A stretch of 18,051 bases of DNA from Methanobacteriota archaeon (lineage in GTDB: Archaea; Thermoplasmatota; Poseidoniia; Poseidoniales; Poseidoniaceae): positions 1-18,051 of the forward strand of contig PBXF01000057.1 in assembly GCA_002727515.1 (NCBI GenBank). The letters run 5' to 3'. The translations under genes and the position numbers were made by a program. Shown here piece after piece: positions 7,098 through 14,699 of this stretch (positions within the stretch are counted from its first letter, which is position 1; every line of letters begins with the position of its first letter). The notes under the pieces were generated by a model. The model had not been told where the DNA came from. It worked only from the letters and a program-made list of their open reading frames with translations, and did not search any database.

Positions 7098-8717
7098 CTA
7101 GGATTGGGTAGGATTGCCCTTGTTTAGTTCGCTTCCAGTAGCAACTGCTGATTTGTTTACTTTGGTTCTCCTTTTTCTGCTTGAGAACCATGTGTCGACT
7201 CCATTCCAATCAGGATCAATCCCTAGACTATCTAGGAGCAATTTTGTGCTTATTCTTGCTGACTCGTAAATAACTGGAAGTCCGCTGCCTGGGTGAGTTC
7301 CACCGCCAACGAGATATAGATTCTTGATTTCGTCGAATTCATTTTTAGGCCTCTTCCATAGCATTTGGTCAAGTCCATGCGCAAGGTTGAAAACAGCACC
7401 TCTGTAACAATGATCGCCCCAATCTTCAGGGGTAATAATTAATTCACTAGCGATGTTGTCTCTCAATCCTTCAAATCCTAGTTTTTCTTCGATTTGATCT
7501 AAAATTCTGTCTCTGAAGGCATCCTTTTCTTTCGACCAATCAATATTGTCATGGATGTGAGATACTGGTACTAAAGCGTACACTGTTGAGCACCCTTCCG
7601 GTGCCAATTGTGGGTCAGTTACGCAAGCATTTTGAACATAGACCGACGGATCATCCCAAGTCAATCTGTGGTGAACCTCTATGTCTTCTAGATTGGAGAC
7701 ATAGTCTTTTGATGCGTAAATTTGGTGATGTGGTAAATCATCAAAGGTTTTGTTCACTCCTAGGTATAGCATAAAGGTGGAACAGGAATACTTCTTGCTG
7801 TCTATTTTCTTGTTAGACCATTTCTTTCTCACATTATCTGGGAAGAGCTTGGTCATACCTTGAGCGAAATCGGCGTTCATTACTACCTTGTCAGCATAAA
7901 ATGAGCCGTTGTCTGTAACGATTCCTTTGATTGTTTTTTTATCCATTATAACGCTCTTGACTTCCTCGTTCATTCTGAATTCAACGCCCATGTCTTTTGC
8001 GATTTGACCCATTCTTTCGGATACGCTACCTAATCCCCCCATAGGGTGGAATATTCCGTACTCATACTCTAGGTATGCAAGCATGGTGAATAGGCTGGGG
8101 CAATTGAATGGTGACATTCCCAGATATTTTGTCTGGAATGACATAGCGAGCATTAGCCTGTCATCATCGAACAATTTCATCAGATCTTTTGCAACTGACC
8201 TTGTTGGTCGTAGAACCTTGGATACTCTCATTGCTCTACGTGAAATTAAATCTGTAGCGCCAAACCATGGCTCCTGAAGACATTGTTTGGATTTGTCGAG
8301 TTTGTTGCTGTTATCCTCTAAATATTTCAAAAAGGCATCAGCATTTTTCTTTCCAGACAATGCTTCGATTCTTTCGCACATTTGTTCTGTATTGCTGGTA
8401 CAATCTAAGCTGCCTCCTTGGCCAAATATCAATCTGTAGTTGATATCCAGTTTCTTTAGGTTCAACTCTTTGTGGGCATCCATTCCAATCGCTTGAAAAA
8501 TGTCTTCGATAACTTCAGGATAGTGGAAGAAGGTTGGTCCGAGGTCGAATTTGTATCCATCTCTCTCGAATACTTTGTTCCTACCGCCTACTCTTTCTGA
8601 ACGTTCGAATACGGTTACTTTGACACCTGATTTTGCAAGTAGTAATGCGGATGCAAGTCCACCTGGACCTGCACCAATAATAGCGACTGAAGGTTGTTTT
8701 TCGGTAGACATAAACAT
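7098..8717 (-). CDS. crtI: Phytoene desaturase (CrtI type)
   Basis: FAD-dependent desaturase that introduces double bonds into phytoene on the way to lycopene or related colours. The dinucleotide-binding motif IIGAGPGGLASALLLAKSG lies near residues 13-31, followed by FERSERVGGR and DLGPTFFHYP. The C-terminal signature LYLVGGGTHPGSGLPVIYES is the classic CrtI bacterial-type ending. Length is 539 residues with a basic tail of about 40 residues that has no obvious role. The ATG at 8717 overlaps the kinase stop by 1 nt (TGATG); GTG 8720 (4-nt overlap) and ATG 8711 are alternatives. There is no clear Shine-Dalgarno, so translation probably depends on coupling. The number of desaturation steps cannot be inferred. 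Confidence 0.94.
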   Translation of the reverse strand: MFMSTEKQPSVAIIGAGPGGLASALLLAKSGVKVTVFERSERVGGRNKVFERDGYKFDLGPTFFHYPEVIEDIFQAIGMDAHKELNLKKLDINYRLIFGQGGSLDCTSNTEQMCERIEALSGKKNADAFLKYLEDNSNKLDKSKQCLQEPWFGATDLISRRAMRVSKVLRPTRSVAKDLMKLFDDDRLMLAMSFQTKYLGMSPFNCPSLFTMLAYLEYEYGIFHPMGGLGSVSERMGQIAKDMGVEFRMNEEVKSVIMDKKTIKGIVTDNGSFYADKVVMNADFAQGMTKLFPDNVRKKWSNKKIDSKKYSCSTFMLYLGVNKTFDDLPHHQIYASKDYVSNLEDIEVHHRLTWDDPSVYVQNACVTDPQLAPEGCSTVYALVPVSHIHDNIDWSKEKDAFRDRILDQIEEKLGFEGLRDNIASELIITPEDWGDHCYRGAVFNLAHGLDQMLWKRPKNEFDEIKNLYLVGGGTHPGSGLPVIYESARISTKLLLDSLGIDPDWNGVDTWFSSRKRRTKVNKSAVATGSELNKGNPTQS

Positions 8718-10012
8718 CACGGTGTAGTATTAGGTTTTAAACTTGGGTTTTTGTTCAACAAAGGTTTTGAATTGGTATTCTTCCTGTCAAGAAGGGTATT
8801 AGTGTCTATCAGTGTGGCGAATTCGTCTAAATATGGCCCCATCGAAGAAATCAAATCTACCTCCGGATAACCCTTTAGTACCATCCCGTCCATATACATC
8901 AGAGAACGAATGATTGGAAACGCTTCATCACCGAACGAACATCCTGCTAAAACCGCTGCTTTCACAGTTTTCATCATTTGTTGTGTTAGCGAGACTTCGC
9001 TAACCGATGTGCCAACGAATCCATCGTATAATTCGTACATCGAATCGTAATATGTCTGTAGGGTTTCTCCAACAGGCTCTACATCGGCCATTGTTAGCAT
9101 AGCATCGAATGCGTTTTGTAATTCACCTTTTGCAAGATAAAAGAAGAATCCAAACAAGGCCTTTCTTACATGTTCAGGTGCTTCACAAATTGCTCCAGTG
9201 TCTATGAAAGTAAAGTTTCCTTCTTCATCCATCATTGCATTCCCGGGATGTAGATCTCCGTGGAAAACACCCAAGCCAAACATGAACGCTCCATGTATTC
9301 TGAAAAGTTGTAACATGTCGTCCCATTCCATAGATTTGTTATTGAGGTGTTTTTCTAAAGTTGGAGAAGTTATTTCTTCCATAACCAGGACATTACTGTT
9401 TGATAATTCAGCCCATATTTTTGGGAATCTTAGTTTTGGCATAGGGAAAGAAGCAGAATATTCTTCTGCTAAACTTTCTAGTTTTTCTTTGCCGTTTATT
9501 TCATTCATCAAATCCAGTTCCCGTAGTGTGTAATCTTCAATGTGAGATAAAAGGCCGATTGGATTTCCAACTTTCTTAAGTTTGGGATTCATCAAAAGAC
9601 CCATCTTTACCCAACGCTTCATTCTCTTTACATCACGAATGAAACTTTTTCTAAAATTTGATTTTATAATTTTTATAACAACTTTAGTGCCATCTTTCAA
9701 TTCTGCCTTGTGTATTTGACCAATACTCGCAGCAGCAAATGGTTTGGATTCTATGTAGTTGAAATTATCTCTAAAGCCTTGAGGAGTATTTTTTCTTAGC
9801 AATTCATCAAAATCTTCAGCTGGAACAGATGGCGCCCTGCTGTATAGTTGCTGTAGTTGAATACATCTGTCAGGGTCGATTAGGTCAGGCCTTAGAGCAC
9901 AAATTTGACCCAGTTTAACGGCTAAAAGACCCATTGATTGAATGTTATCAATATCAACAGGTTCTTTGCCCCTGAGTTCCTTACTGAATTTGTATAAGGT
10001 CCACAATCGCAT
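8717..10012 (-). CDS. ABC1/UbiB/COQ8-family atypical kinase
   Basis: Member of the ABC1 (UbiB, COQ8) protein-kinase-like family, which in bacteria, mitochondria and plastids supports prenyl-lipid metabolism. Motifs in order: KLGQ at residues 33-36 (KxGQ), the alanine-rich nucleotide loop AAASIGQIH at 93-101, the ATP lysine K114 in VVIK, an ELDLMNE segment at 165-171, catalytic HGDLHPGN at 251-258, and DTG at 271-273 in place of DFG. No transmembrane helices are visible at the C-terminus, unlike many UbiB proteins. At 431 residues it is somewhat short. It overlaps crtI by 1-4 nt, so it is tightly coupled to carotenoid synthesis. A TATA-like element and GAGGT precede it, so it may head its own transcript. 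The substrate is unknown; a lipid or carotenoid-related role is inferred from context. Confidence 0.9.
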   Translation of the reverse strand: MRLWTLYKFSKELRGKEPVDIDNIQSMGLLAVKLGQICALRPDLIDPDRCIQLQQLYSRAPSVPAEDFDELLRKNTPQGFRDNFNYIESKPFAAASIGQIHKAELKDGTKVVIKIIKSNFRKSFIRDVKRMKRWVKMGLLMNPKLKKVGNPIGLLSHIEDYTLRELDLMNEINGKEKLESLAEEYSASFPMPKLRFPKIWAELSNSNVLVMEEITSPTLEKHLNNKSMEWDDMLQLFRIHGAFMFGLGVFHGDLHPGNAMMDEEGNFTFIDTGAICEAPEHVRKALFGFFFYLAKGELQNAFDAMLTMADVEPVGETLQTYYDSMYELYDGFVGTSVSEVSLTQQMMKTVKAAVLAGCSFGDEAFPIIRSLMYMDGMVLKGYPEVDLISSMGPYLDEFATLIDTNTLLDRKNTNSKPLLNKNPSLKPNTTP

Positions 10013-10033
10013 AAACTAACCTCTGTTGGTTCA

Positions 10034-10040
10034 TATATTA
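10034..10040 (-). promoter_or_regulatory. Possible TATA box ahead of the kinase-crtI-crtB genes
   Basis: On the minus strand the 43-nt gap contains TAATATA within TTAATATATGA, centred about 25 nt before the kinase ATG. That is where a TATA box for a leaderless transcript would lie. A GAGGT 6 nt before the ATG argues instead for a leadered mRNA, so the two signals compete. This is the only gap in the series large enough for an internal promoter. Confidence 0.4.
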
Positions 10041-10055
10041 ACTAGCGTTTAGGAC

Positions 10056-11456
10056 TTAATCTGACAATTCAGTAGGCTCATGTGACTGCTTCACAATCAT
10101 ATAATTCCACAAATTATCACTTTCGCCAGTACCTTCTACACGATTAATAACGATATCTTCGTCTTTTGAAAAGCGATGTCTGAGTGCACCTTCGATTATT
10201 CCATCATCCATCTCCCACATTGGTAATGCATCAGGGTCTTCTAGAGGCGGGTGATTTAATCCGACTTTAACATGGAATGTCGGGTCTACATCGTATTGCA
10301 GATTTCCAAGACCAGCGTACTCCCACCAATCCATGATTTCATCTAGGAATTCTATGTCATTTTCAATGGAACGCAGCGAGAAGGAAATTTCCTGGCCTAC
10401 ACGATTTCCTATTTGTCTGAGCATTAGGGAAATATCGATTCCCAGTACCTTTAGGTTGGACAATTTACCTTCTGACAACTGTATTCTTGCCTCGTTGACT
10501 TCATTACCGGCAGCGAAAAATGCTTCTGGGTCGAATGGAGTATCGTCTTCAGGCAATTCTTCATTGATACCAAGAGCAGATGTTACATTCTTCAAAAACG
10601 AGCCCTCACCAATTGTAAGTTTAAGTGGATCGTTAATCTTATTCTCTGTATATCTTGCAACTGCAGTTTCAAATAAAACAGCATTTTCCCAAATTGTATC
10701 GATTAGATTCAAGTGTGAATCTGCGAAAGCTTGTGACTCAATTGCTAGTGCTGCATCATCTTTTCCACGGCCAACTGGGTTATCTTCGATATTTAGGTAT
10801 TGAACGACTTCCGATTTATCCTTGACGAATCCTAGAGATTCTAGTTCGTTGGAGTGTCTAACTTCGACACTATCATTTAGTTGCTTGAAGAATCTAACAG
10901 TCTTGCTGTCAAGTTGTGTAATAATCTGTATTACTACCCCTCTTGTTGCTGCTGTATTGACTGCTTCTAATGCAGTGGGATTTCTGCACAAGTGCAATAT
11001 TCCATAGTGTCCAAGCATCAGAATCAATCTTTCTTCCGATTCATCAGCCATTTTTTTCAGACGGTTGTAGATGTGTGACCTCTCTTTGAGTACAGCAAAT
11101 CTTGGGTCATCAGCATTTGATTGAGTTTTGCTGGCAACTGGTTTTTTTGCCTTGATATTCTTTGAAAGGTCTTCGTATCCTTCAGTTAATCTGTTTAGTT
11201 GTTGTTTTCTCATGTCGATAATGTGCTCAATTGATTCTAATACATTCATGCTCGAGAAAAGCATTGGCCTGTCTGCAGTTACTGTTACGATTCCCATTTC
11301 TTGTAATCTCGATAAACTGTTGTAAGCATCTAATCTGGTAGTTTTTAGTTCTTTAGCTAGTTCTGATGCCTTCATTTTTGGGTTGTTACCCAAAATCATA
11401 ATTGAGTTAACTTCTCTTTCGTTCAAACCAGATTCATATAGCAATTCTTCCCACAT
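10056..11456 (-). CDS. TrmB-family transcription regulator with C-terminal V4R-like domain
   Basis: A 466-residue likely DNA-binding regulator. Residues 11-70 form a TrmB-type winged HTH (LNEREVNSIMILGNNPKMKA, SELAKELKTTRLDAYNSLSR, then LQEMGIV). A helical, coiled-coil-like linker spans about 71-105. Residues 120-270 resemble the TrmB C-terminal region (KERSHIYNRLKKMADESEER, LILMLGHYGI). After an acidic linker, residues 335-456 contain LRQIGNRVGQEI, a segment ending AGLGNLQYDV, then MDDGIIEGALRHRF and a final beta-strand. This order recalls V4R/hydrocarbon-binding sensor domains, though the usual cysteines are absent. The ATG overlaps nothing but follows the peroxiredoxin stop directly (TGAATG) and has an exact GGAGGTGA ribosome-binding site. 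It probably controls the carotenoid or photolyase genes; the ligand is unknown. The TrmB call is firm, the V4R call tentative. Confidence 0.8.
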   Translation of the reverse strand: MWEELLYESGLNEREVNSIMILGNNPKMKASELAKELKTTRLDAYNSLSRLQEMGIVTVTADRPMLFSSMNVLESIEHIIDMRKQQLNRLTEGYEDLSKNIKAKKPVASKTQSNADDPRFAVLKERSHIYNRLKKMADESEERLILMLGHYGILHLCRNPTALEAVNTAATRGVVIQIITQLDSKTVRFFKQLNDSVEVRHSNELESLGFVKDKSEVVQYLNIEDNPVGRGKDDAALAIESQAFADSHLNLIDTIWENAVLFETAVARYTENKINDPLKLTIGEGSFLKNVTSALGINEELPEDDTPFDPEAFFAAGNEVNEARIQLSEGKLSNLKVLGIDISLMLRQIGNRVGQEISFSLRSIENDIEFLDEIMDWWEYAGLGNLQYDVDPTFHVKVGLNHPPLEDPDALPMWEMDDGIIEGALRHRFSKDEDIVINRVEGTGESDNLWNYMIVKQSHEPTELSD

Positions 11457-11924
11457 TCAATCACCTCCAGACACAGATGATAACTGAGATAGAATCTTTG
11501 CTACGTGTCTTCTAGGTCTGAAAAGCCAATCGTAGACATACTTGACCTTGTTGTCTGGCCCAATTACAAAGGATGATTTGGCCGGGAATTTCCCTAGGTG
11601 AAGTGGAATGTTGTAAGATTCCCCTACTGCCCGATCTATGTCTGCTAAAAGTGTAAACGGTAAATCGCCGATAGATTTCTTGAATTCTTGCAATTTGTCA
11701 TAGGTTCCTGGTCCGACACCAATTATTTCACATCCAGAGGATTTGAAAAGTTCGTATTGTTCTTTGAAGTTCAAGCATCCTCTTTTGCAGGTCGGAGAAT
11801 TGTGCCTTGAATAGAAAAATATGACTCTCCATGTACCGTGCAATGATGTGCTATCGAACATCGTTCCATCATCGGCTTGTAGTGTAAAATCTGGTGCAGT
11901 TTGGCCGATAATTGACTTGGACAT
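11457..11924 (-). CDS. Peroxiredoxin (AhpC-TSA / BCP-PrxQ like)
   Basis: Thiol peroxidase that reduces hydrogen peroxide and organic hydroperoxides. The thioredoxin-fold opening IGQTAPDFTLQADDG, strand VIFFYSR and active site SPTCKRGC are visible; C46 in PTC is the peroxidatic cysteine. A second cysteine, C50, lies four residues later, whereas BCP/PrxQ proteins usually have theirs five residues later. FVIGPDNKVKYVYDWLFRPR closes the family pattern. Length is 155 residues from ATG 11924, which has AAGG about 7 nt upstream and sits 10 nt after the ribA stop. A GTG at 11942 overlapping ribA is less likely. It fits the oxidant-defence theme of the operon. Confidence 0.9.
   Translation of the reverse strand: MSKSIIGQTAPDFTLQADDGTMFDSTSLHGTWRVIFFYSRHNSPTCKRGCLNFKEQYELFKSSGCEIIGVGPGTYDKLQEFKKSIGDLPFTLLADIDRAVGESYNIPLHLGKFPAKSSFVIGPDNKVKYVYDWLFRPRRHVAKILSQLSSVSGGD
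11461..11468 (-). promoter_or_regulatory. Consensus Shine-Dalgarno for the TrmB-like regulator
   Basis: GGAGGTGA on the minus strand, 4 nt before the ATG at 11456 and inside the last peroxiredoxin codons. It matches the complement of the usual 16S rRNA 3' end exactly and fixes the start of the regulator. Confidence 0.75.
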
Positions 11925-11934
11925 GTAATCGCCT

Positions 11935-12540
11935 TCACACACGCAACATATGACCCATTCTATTGGCTTTTGTCTGCAGATAGTCGATATTGTATTCGCA
12001 GGTGCCTACAATGATAGGAACCCTGGCTGCTATCTCGATTCCATTTTGAGTGAGTTGCTTCTTCTTTTCAGGGTTATTTGTCATAATATTGACTTTGGTG
12101 AATCCAACAGACTTGAGCATCTTTGCCGCAAATTCGTATGTTCTTCCATCTGCTGGTAGTCCCAAGGCAAGATTTGCGTCAAGAGTATCCATTCCCTCGT
12201 CCTGGAGTGCATACGCTTGCATTTTAGCGTACAAACCAATTCCTCTTCCTTCTTGTCTCATGTAGACTATCGCCCCTTTTCCTCTTAGCTGGATTGCTTC
12301 CATCGCCGCTTCTAACTGAGCGCCACAATCACACCTCAGACTTCCGAACGCATCTCCTGTAAGACACTCTGAATGTACTCTAATTAGCGGGATGGAATCA
12401 AGTTCCATTCCTGTGTACAATAGTACGTGTTCTTTGTTGGTATCTGGGTCTCTAAAGGCCCTAATTCTAAAGTTGCCAAACTTTGTTGGCATTTCTGCAT
12501 CTGCTTGTATGTTCATGTTGCCGTCGCTTTTGCCGAGCAT
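11935..12540 (-). CDS. ribA: GTP cyclohydrolase II
   Basis: Opens the GTP ring, releasing formate and pyrophosphate, to give the first riboflavin precursor (also a source of deazaflavin). Zinc ligands C59, C70 and C72 are in SECLTGDAFGSLRCDC; the substrate motif YMRQEGRGIGL follows at 93-103, and the catalytic D131-x-R133 pair lies in LPADGRTY. The 201-residue length is right for a stand-alone RibA without a fused RibB. ATG 12540 is chosen because a TATA box is centred about 27 nt upstream, the spacing of a leaderless transcript; ATG 12549 is the alternative. Many archaea use the unrelated ArfA for this step, so a bacterial-type RibA suggests ancient transfer. It heads the minus-strand series and could feed FAD to the photolyase and CrtI. 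Confidence 0.95.
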   Translation of the reverse strand: MLGKSDGNMNIQADAEMPTKFGNFRIRAFRDPDTNKEHVLLYTGMELDSIPLIRVHSECLTGDAFGSLRCDCGAQLEAAMEAIQLRGKGAIVYMRQEGRGIGLYAKMQAYALQDEGMDTLDANLALGLPADGRTYEFAAKMLKSVGFTKVNIMTNNPEKKKQLTQNGIEIAARVPIIVGTCEYNIDYLQTKANRMGHMLRV

Positions 12541-12562
12541 GAGCAGCATTCATTGGTGGAGG

Positions 12563-12571
12563 TTATAATAA
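12563..12571 (-). promoter_or_regulatory. TATA box of the ribA operon
   Basis: On the minus strand TTATTATAA is centred about 27 nt before ATG 12540. It sits back to back with the NUDIX TATA box about 40 bp away, in a 92-bp divergent promoter region, and no Shine-Dalgarno precedes ribA. Confidence 0.6.
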
Positions 12572-12603
12572 CTCGTTCTCAAGCCTAGAGGAATAAACGG
12601 TGG

Positions 12604-12611
12604 TATAAATA
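12604..12611 (+). promoter_or_regulatory. TATA box of the NUDIX-photolyase operon
   Basis: TATAAATA, the canonical archaeal box, centred about 26 nt before ATG 12633. That spacing puts transcription start at or next to the ATG, so the mRNA is probably leaderless. Confidence 0.7.
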
Positions 12612-12632
12612 CGATTGAAAGCAGGTCATACC

Positions 12633-13127
12633 ATGGTAGGCCAATCTTGTGATTTAGGAGTAGCAGCAAGAGTCATCGAAGATACCAAGATTTTGCTTGT
12701 AAAAGAAGCACACGGGAATTACTCTGGAAAGTGGGGCTTGCCAAAGGGATATGTGGAGTCTGGGGAAAGCCCAGAAGCTGCTGTGCTCAGGGAGTTATCT
12801 GAGGAAACAGGATCAACTGGTACAATCATTGGTCTTGCAGCAGTTCGCTCAACAACCAATAACAATATACCGGCTGTATTTCTCTGCTACGACGTCAGTA
12901 TAGAAACCAAAAAAGACGGTCATGAAAGCACGGAGATAATCGAATATGGTTGGTTTTCACTCGAGGAACTAAAAGATCTGGATTGGATATCTGAAACAAT
13001 GCACAATCTTGCAATTGAGGGTCTCAGTGGTTTCAGGATGTCAATTCAGCCAAGAAAACCACTGTCTAAATCCGGACAGTCATACTACGTCTACAGCATG
13101 AATAAGCACTCTAAACTTGTGACATAG
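12633..13127 (+). CDS. NUDIX hydrolase
   Basis: Hydrolyses nucleoside diphosphates linked to another group. The complete Nudix box is at residues 39-61: G39-x5-E45-x7-R53-E54-x2-E57-E58-x-G60. An N-terminal strand (CDLGVAARVIEDTKILLVKE) and a substrate-side YSGKWGLPKGYVE precede it. The 164-residue length is ordinary. The substrate is not readable; ADP-ribose- or Ap4A-type and oxidised-nucleotide hydrolases all share this box. I choose ATG 12633 because of the TATA box 26 nt upstream; a TTG at 12615 would lie inside the promoter spacing. It is 8 nt ahead of the photolyase gene, so removal of damaged nucleotides is an attractive but unproven role. Confidence 0.92.
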   Translation: MVGQSCDLGVAARVIEDTKILLVKEAHGNYSGKWGLPKGYVESGESPEAAVLRELSEETGSTGTIIGLAAVRSTTNNNIPAVFLCYDVSIETKKDGHESTEIIEYGWFSLEELKDLDWISETMHNLAIEGLSGFRMSIQPRKPLSKSGQSYYVYSMNKHSKLVT

Positions 13128-13135
13128 GTGATATC

Positions 13136-14695
13136 ATGATTCCAGAAACAAGACTTAAGATACACGGGGAGACACAATCACCCGGAATCTGTGTAGTCTA
13201 CTGGATGATCGCCTCAAGGCGAGCATACTACAATCACAGTCTTGACCATGCAATTGAACTAGCAAATGAAAGAAATCTACCACTGGTCGTCGTAGAACCA
13301 CTCGCAATCAACCATCAATGGGCTAATGACCGGATTCACACGTTTGTTATTCAAGGAATGCTCTCCAACAAGAAATCTTTCGAAGATAGTAATGTCACAT
13401 ACATTCCCTATGTGGAAACCAAACCCAAAGAAGCGAAAGGGTTGTTGTCTAGGTGGATGGAATCTGCTGATGTTTTAGTAATCGATGATTACCCATCTTA
13501 CTATTCTAGGAAAGTAAAAGAAACAGCAATCAAGATGGCAAAGTGTGAAGTTCATGTCGTAGATAGTAACGGTTTCATGGCAACCAATCACACCGAAAAG
13601 AAGTTTACAACAGCATATTCATTGAGAAGACACTTGCACAAGACCATTACTCAGCACATGGGCGAATTCCCTTCTGCAAAACCATTAGAGAAGGCAGCCA
13701 AACTTGAAAAGATCGATTATTCAGTGATAAAAGATATATTCGCAGAAAGTAACACTCCAATAACTCCATACGAGTTCCTGTGGAGAGTTTGCGAACCACA
13801 CAGTATAGGCGAAAATGCGCTTTCTGTGCTATCAATTGACCATTCAGTTCATCCGATAAAACACGTGAAAGGTGGAACAAGTGAAGCTTCAAAGAAATGG
13901 AATGATTTCCTAAACAACAGATTAGAAACATATGGGGAAAATAGAAACCAACCTGAGCTAAATGGATCAAGCGGTCTCTCTCCATATTTGCACTTCGGCC
14001 ATATTAGTGCTCATCAGATATTAAGAGAAATTTTTGAAAAATTCGACTGGGACATTATGCAAATTACACCTCCAAATGACGGAAGGAGAAGTGGTTGGTG
14101 GGGCTTACCTAGGGATGTAGAATCATTCTTAGACCAGATTATCACGTGGAGGGATTTAGGTTTCATTCACTGTGCCCAAGATGAAAACCATCATTCATAC
14201 GATTCCTTACCAGAATGGGCTAAAAAGACACTTTCTGAACACGAAAACGATGAACGCCCTTATCTTTACACATTCGAACAACTTGAAAATTGTGAAACCC
14301 ACGACGATCTCTGGAACGCAGCTCAATGTCAACTAAAGAATGATGGAATAATTCATAACTATCTGAGAATGTTATGGGGTAAAAAGATTCTAGAATGGAC
14401 TCCAAATGCTAGAGTAGCCATGGACTACATGGTTGCTCTCAATGATAAATGGGCATTGGATGGAAGAGATCCTAATACCTACACAGGCATTGGTTGGGTG
14501 CTAGGTAAATTCGACAGAGGTTGGACAGAGCGCCCTGTTTACGGCAAGATTCGTTACATGACTAGCGATTCAACAAAACGTAAATTTAGAACAAAGAAAT
14601 ATGTTGAAACATATTCAAACCCGAGGTCTAAACAATCAACATTATTTCAAAATCCCGCTTTGAGTTCTGTTAACATAACATACGAAAAGAGGTAA
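13136..14695 (+). CDS. phr: Class II CPD photolyase
   Basis: FAD enzyme that uses blue/near-UV light to split cyclobutane pyrimidine dimers. The N-terminal antenna-domain strand with the class II hallmark VVYWMIASRRAYYNHSL starts near residue 20. The C-terminal FAD domain carries LSPYLHFGHIS, LRMLWGKKILEW at 410-421 and DPNTYTGIGWVLGKFDRGW from 445, typical of class II enzymes rather than class I or cryptochromes. Length (519) is above the usual 450-480; extra residues include a basic tail after about 485 that contains KQSTLF at 499-504. ATG 13136 has GGTGAT upstream. It ends 4 nt before the next gene, so the three plus-strand genes form one operon. Repair activity is inferred from family, not shown. 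Confidence 0.94.
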   Translation: MIPETRLKIHGETQSPGICVVYWMIASRRAYYNHSLDHAIELANERNLPLVVVEPLAINHQWANDRIHTFVIQGMLSNKKSFEDSNVTYIPYVETKPKEAKGLLSRWMESADVLVIDDYPSYYSRKVKETAIKMAKCEVHVVDSNGFMATNHTEKKFTTAYSLRRHLHKTITQHMGEFPSAKPLEKAAKLEKIDYSVIKDIFAESNTPITPYEFLWRVCEPHSIGENALSVLSIDHSVHPIKHVKGGTSEASKKWNDFLNNRLETYGENRNQPELNGSSGLSPYLHFGHISAHQILREIFEKFDWDIMQITPPNDGRRSGWWGLPRDVESFLDQIITWRDLGFIHCAQDENHHSYDSLPEWAKKTLSEHENDERPYLYTFEQLENCETHDDLWNAAQCQLKNDGIIHNYLRMLWGKKILEWTPNARVAMDYMVALNDKWALDGRDPNTYTGIGWVLGKFDRGWTERPVYGKIRYMTSDSTKRKFRTKKYVETYSNPRSKQSTLFQNPALSSVNITYEKR

Positions 14696-14699
14696 AATA

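Noticed and set aside
7090..7209. A 40-residue N-terminal extension of phytoene synthase
   Set aside because: It overlaps the crtI coding region, is basic and low in family similarity, and a good ribosome-binding site sits directly before ATG 7089.
7929..7941. T-rich run (GTTTTTTTAT) as a terminator
   Set aside because: It lies inside crtI, where on the coding strand it simply encodes lysines (AAA AAA).
12615..12632. TTG start at 12615 for the NUDIX gene
   Set aside because: It lies within the TATA-to-start spacing of the promoter, so it would not be transcribed; ATG 12633 fits both the promoter and the family.
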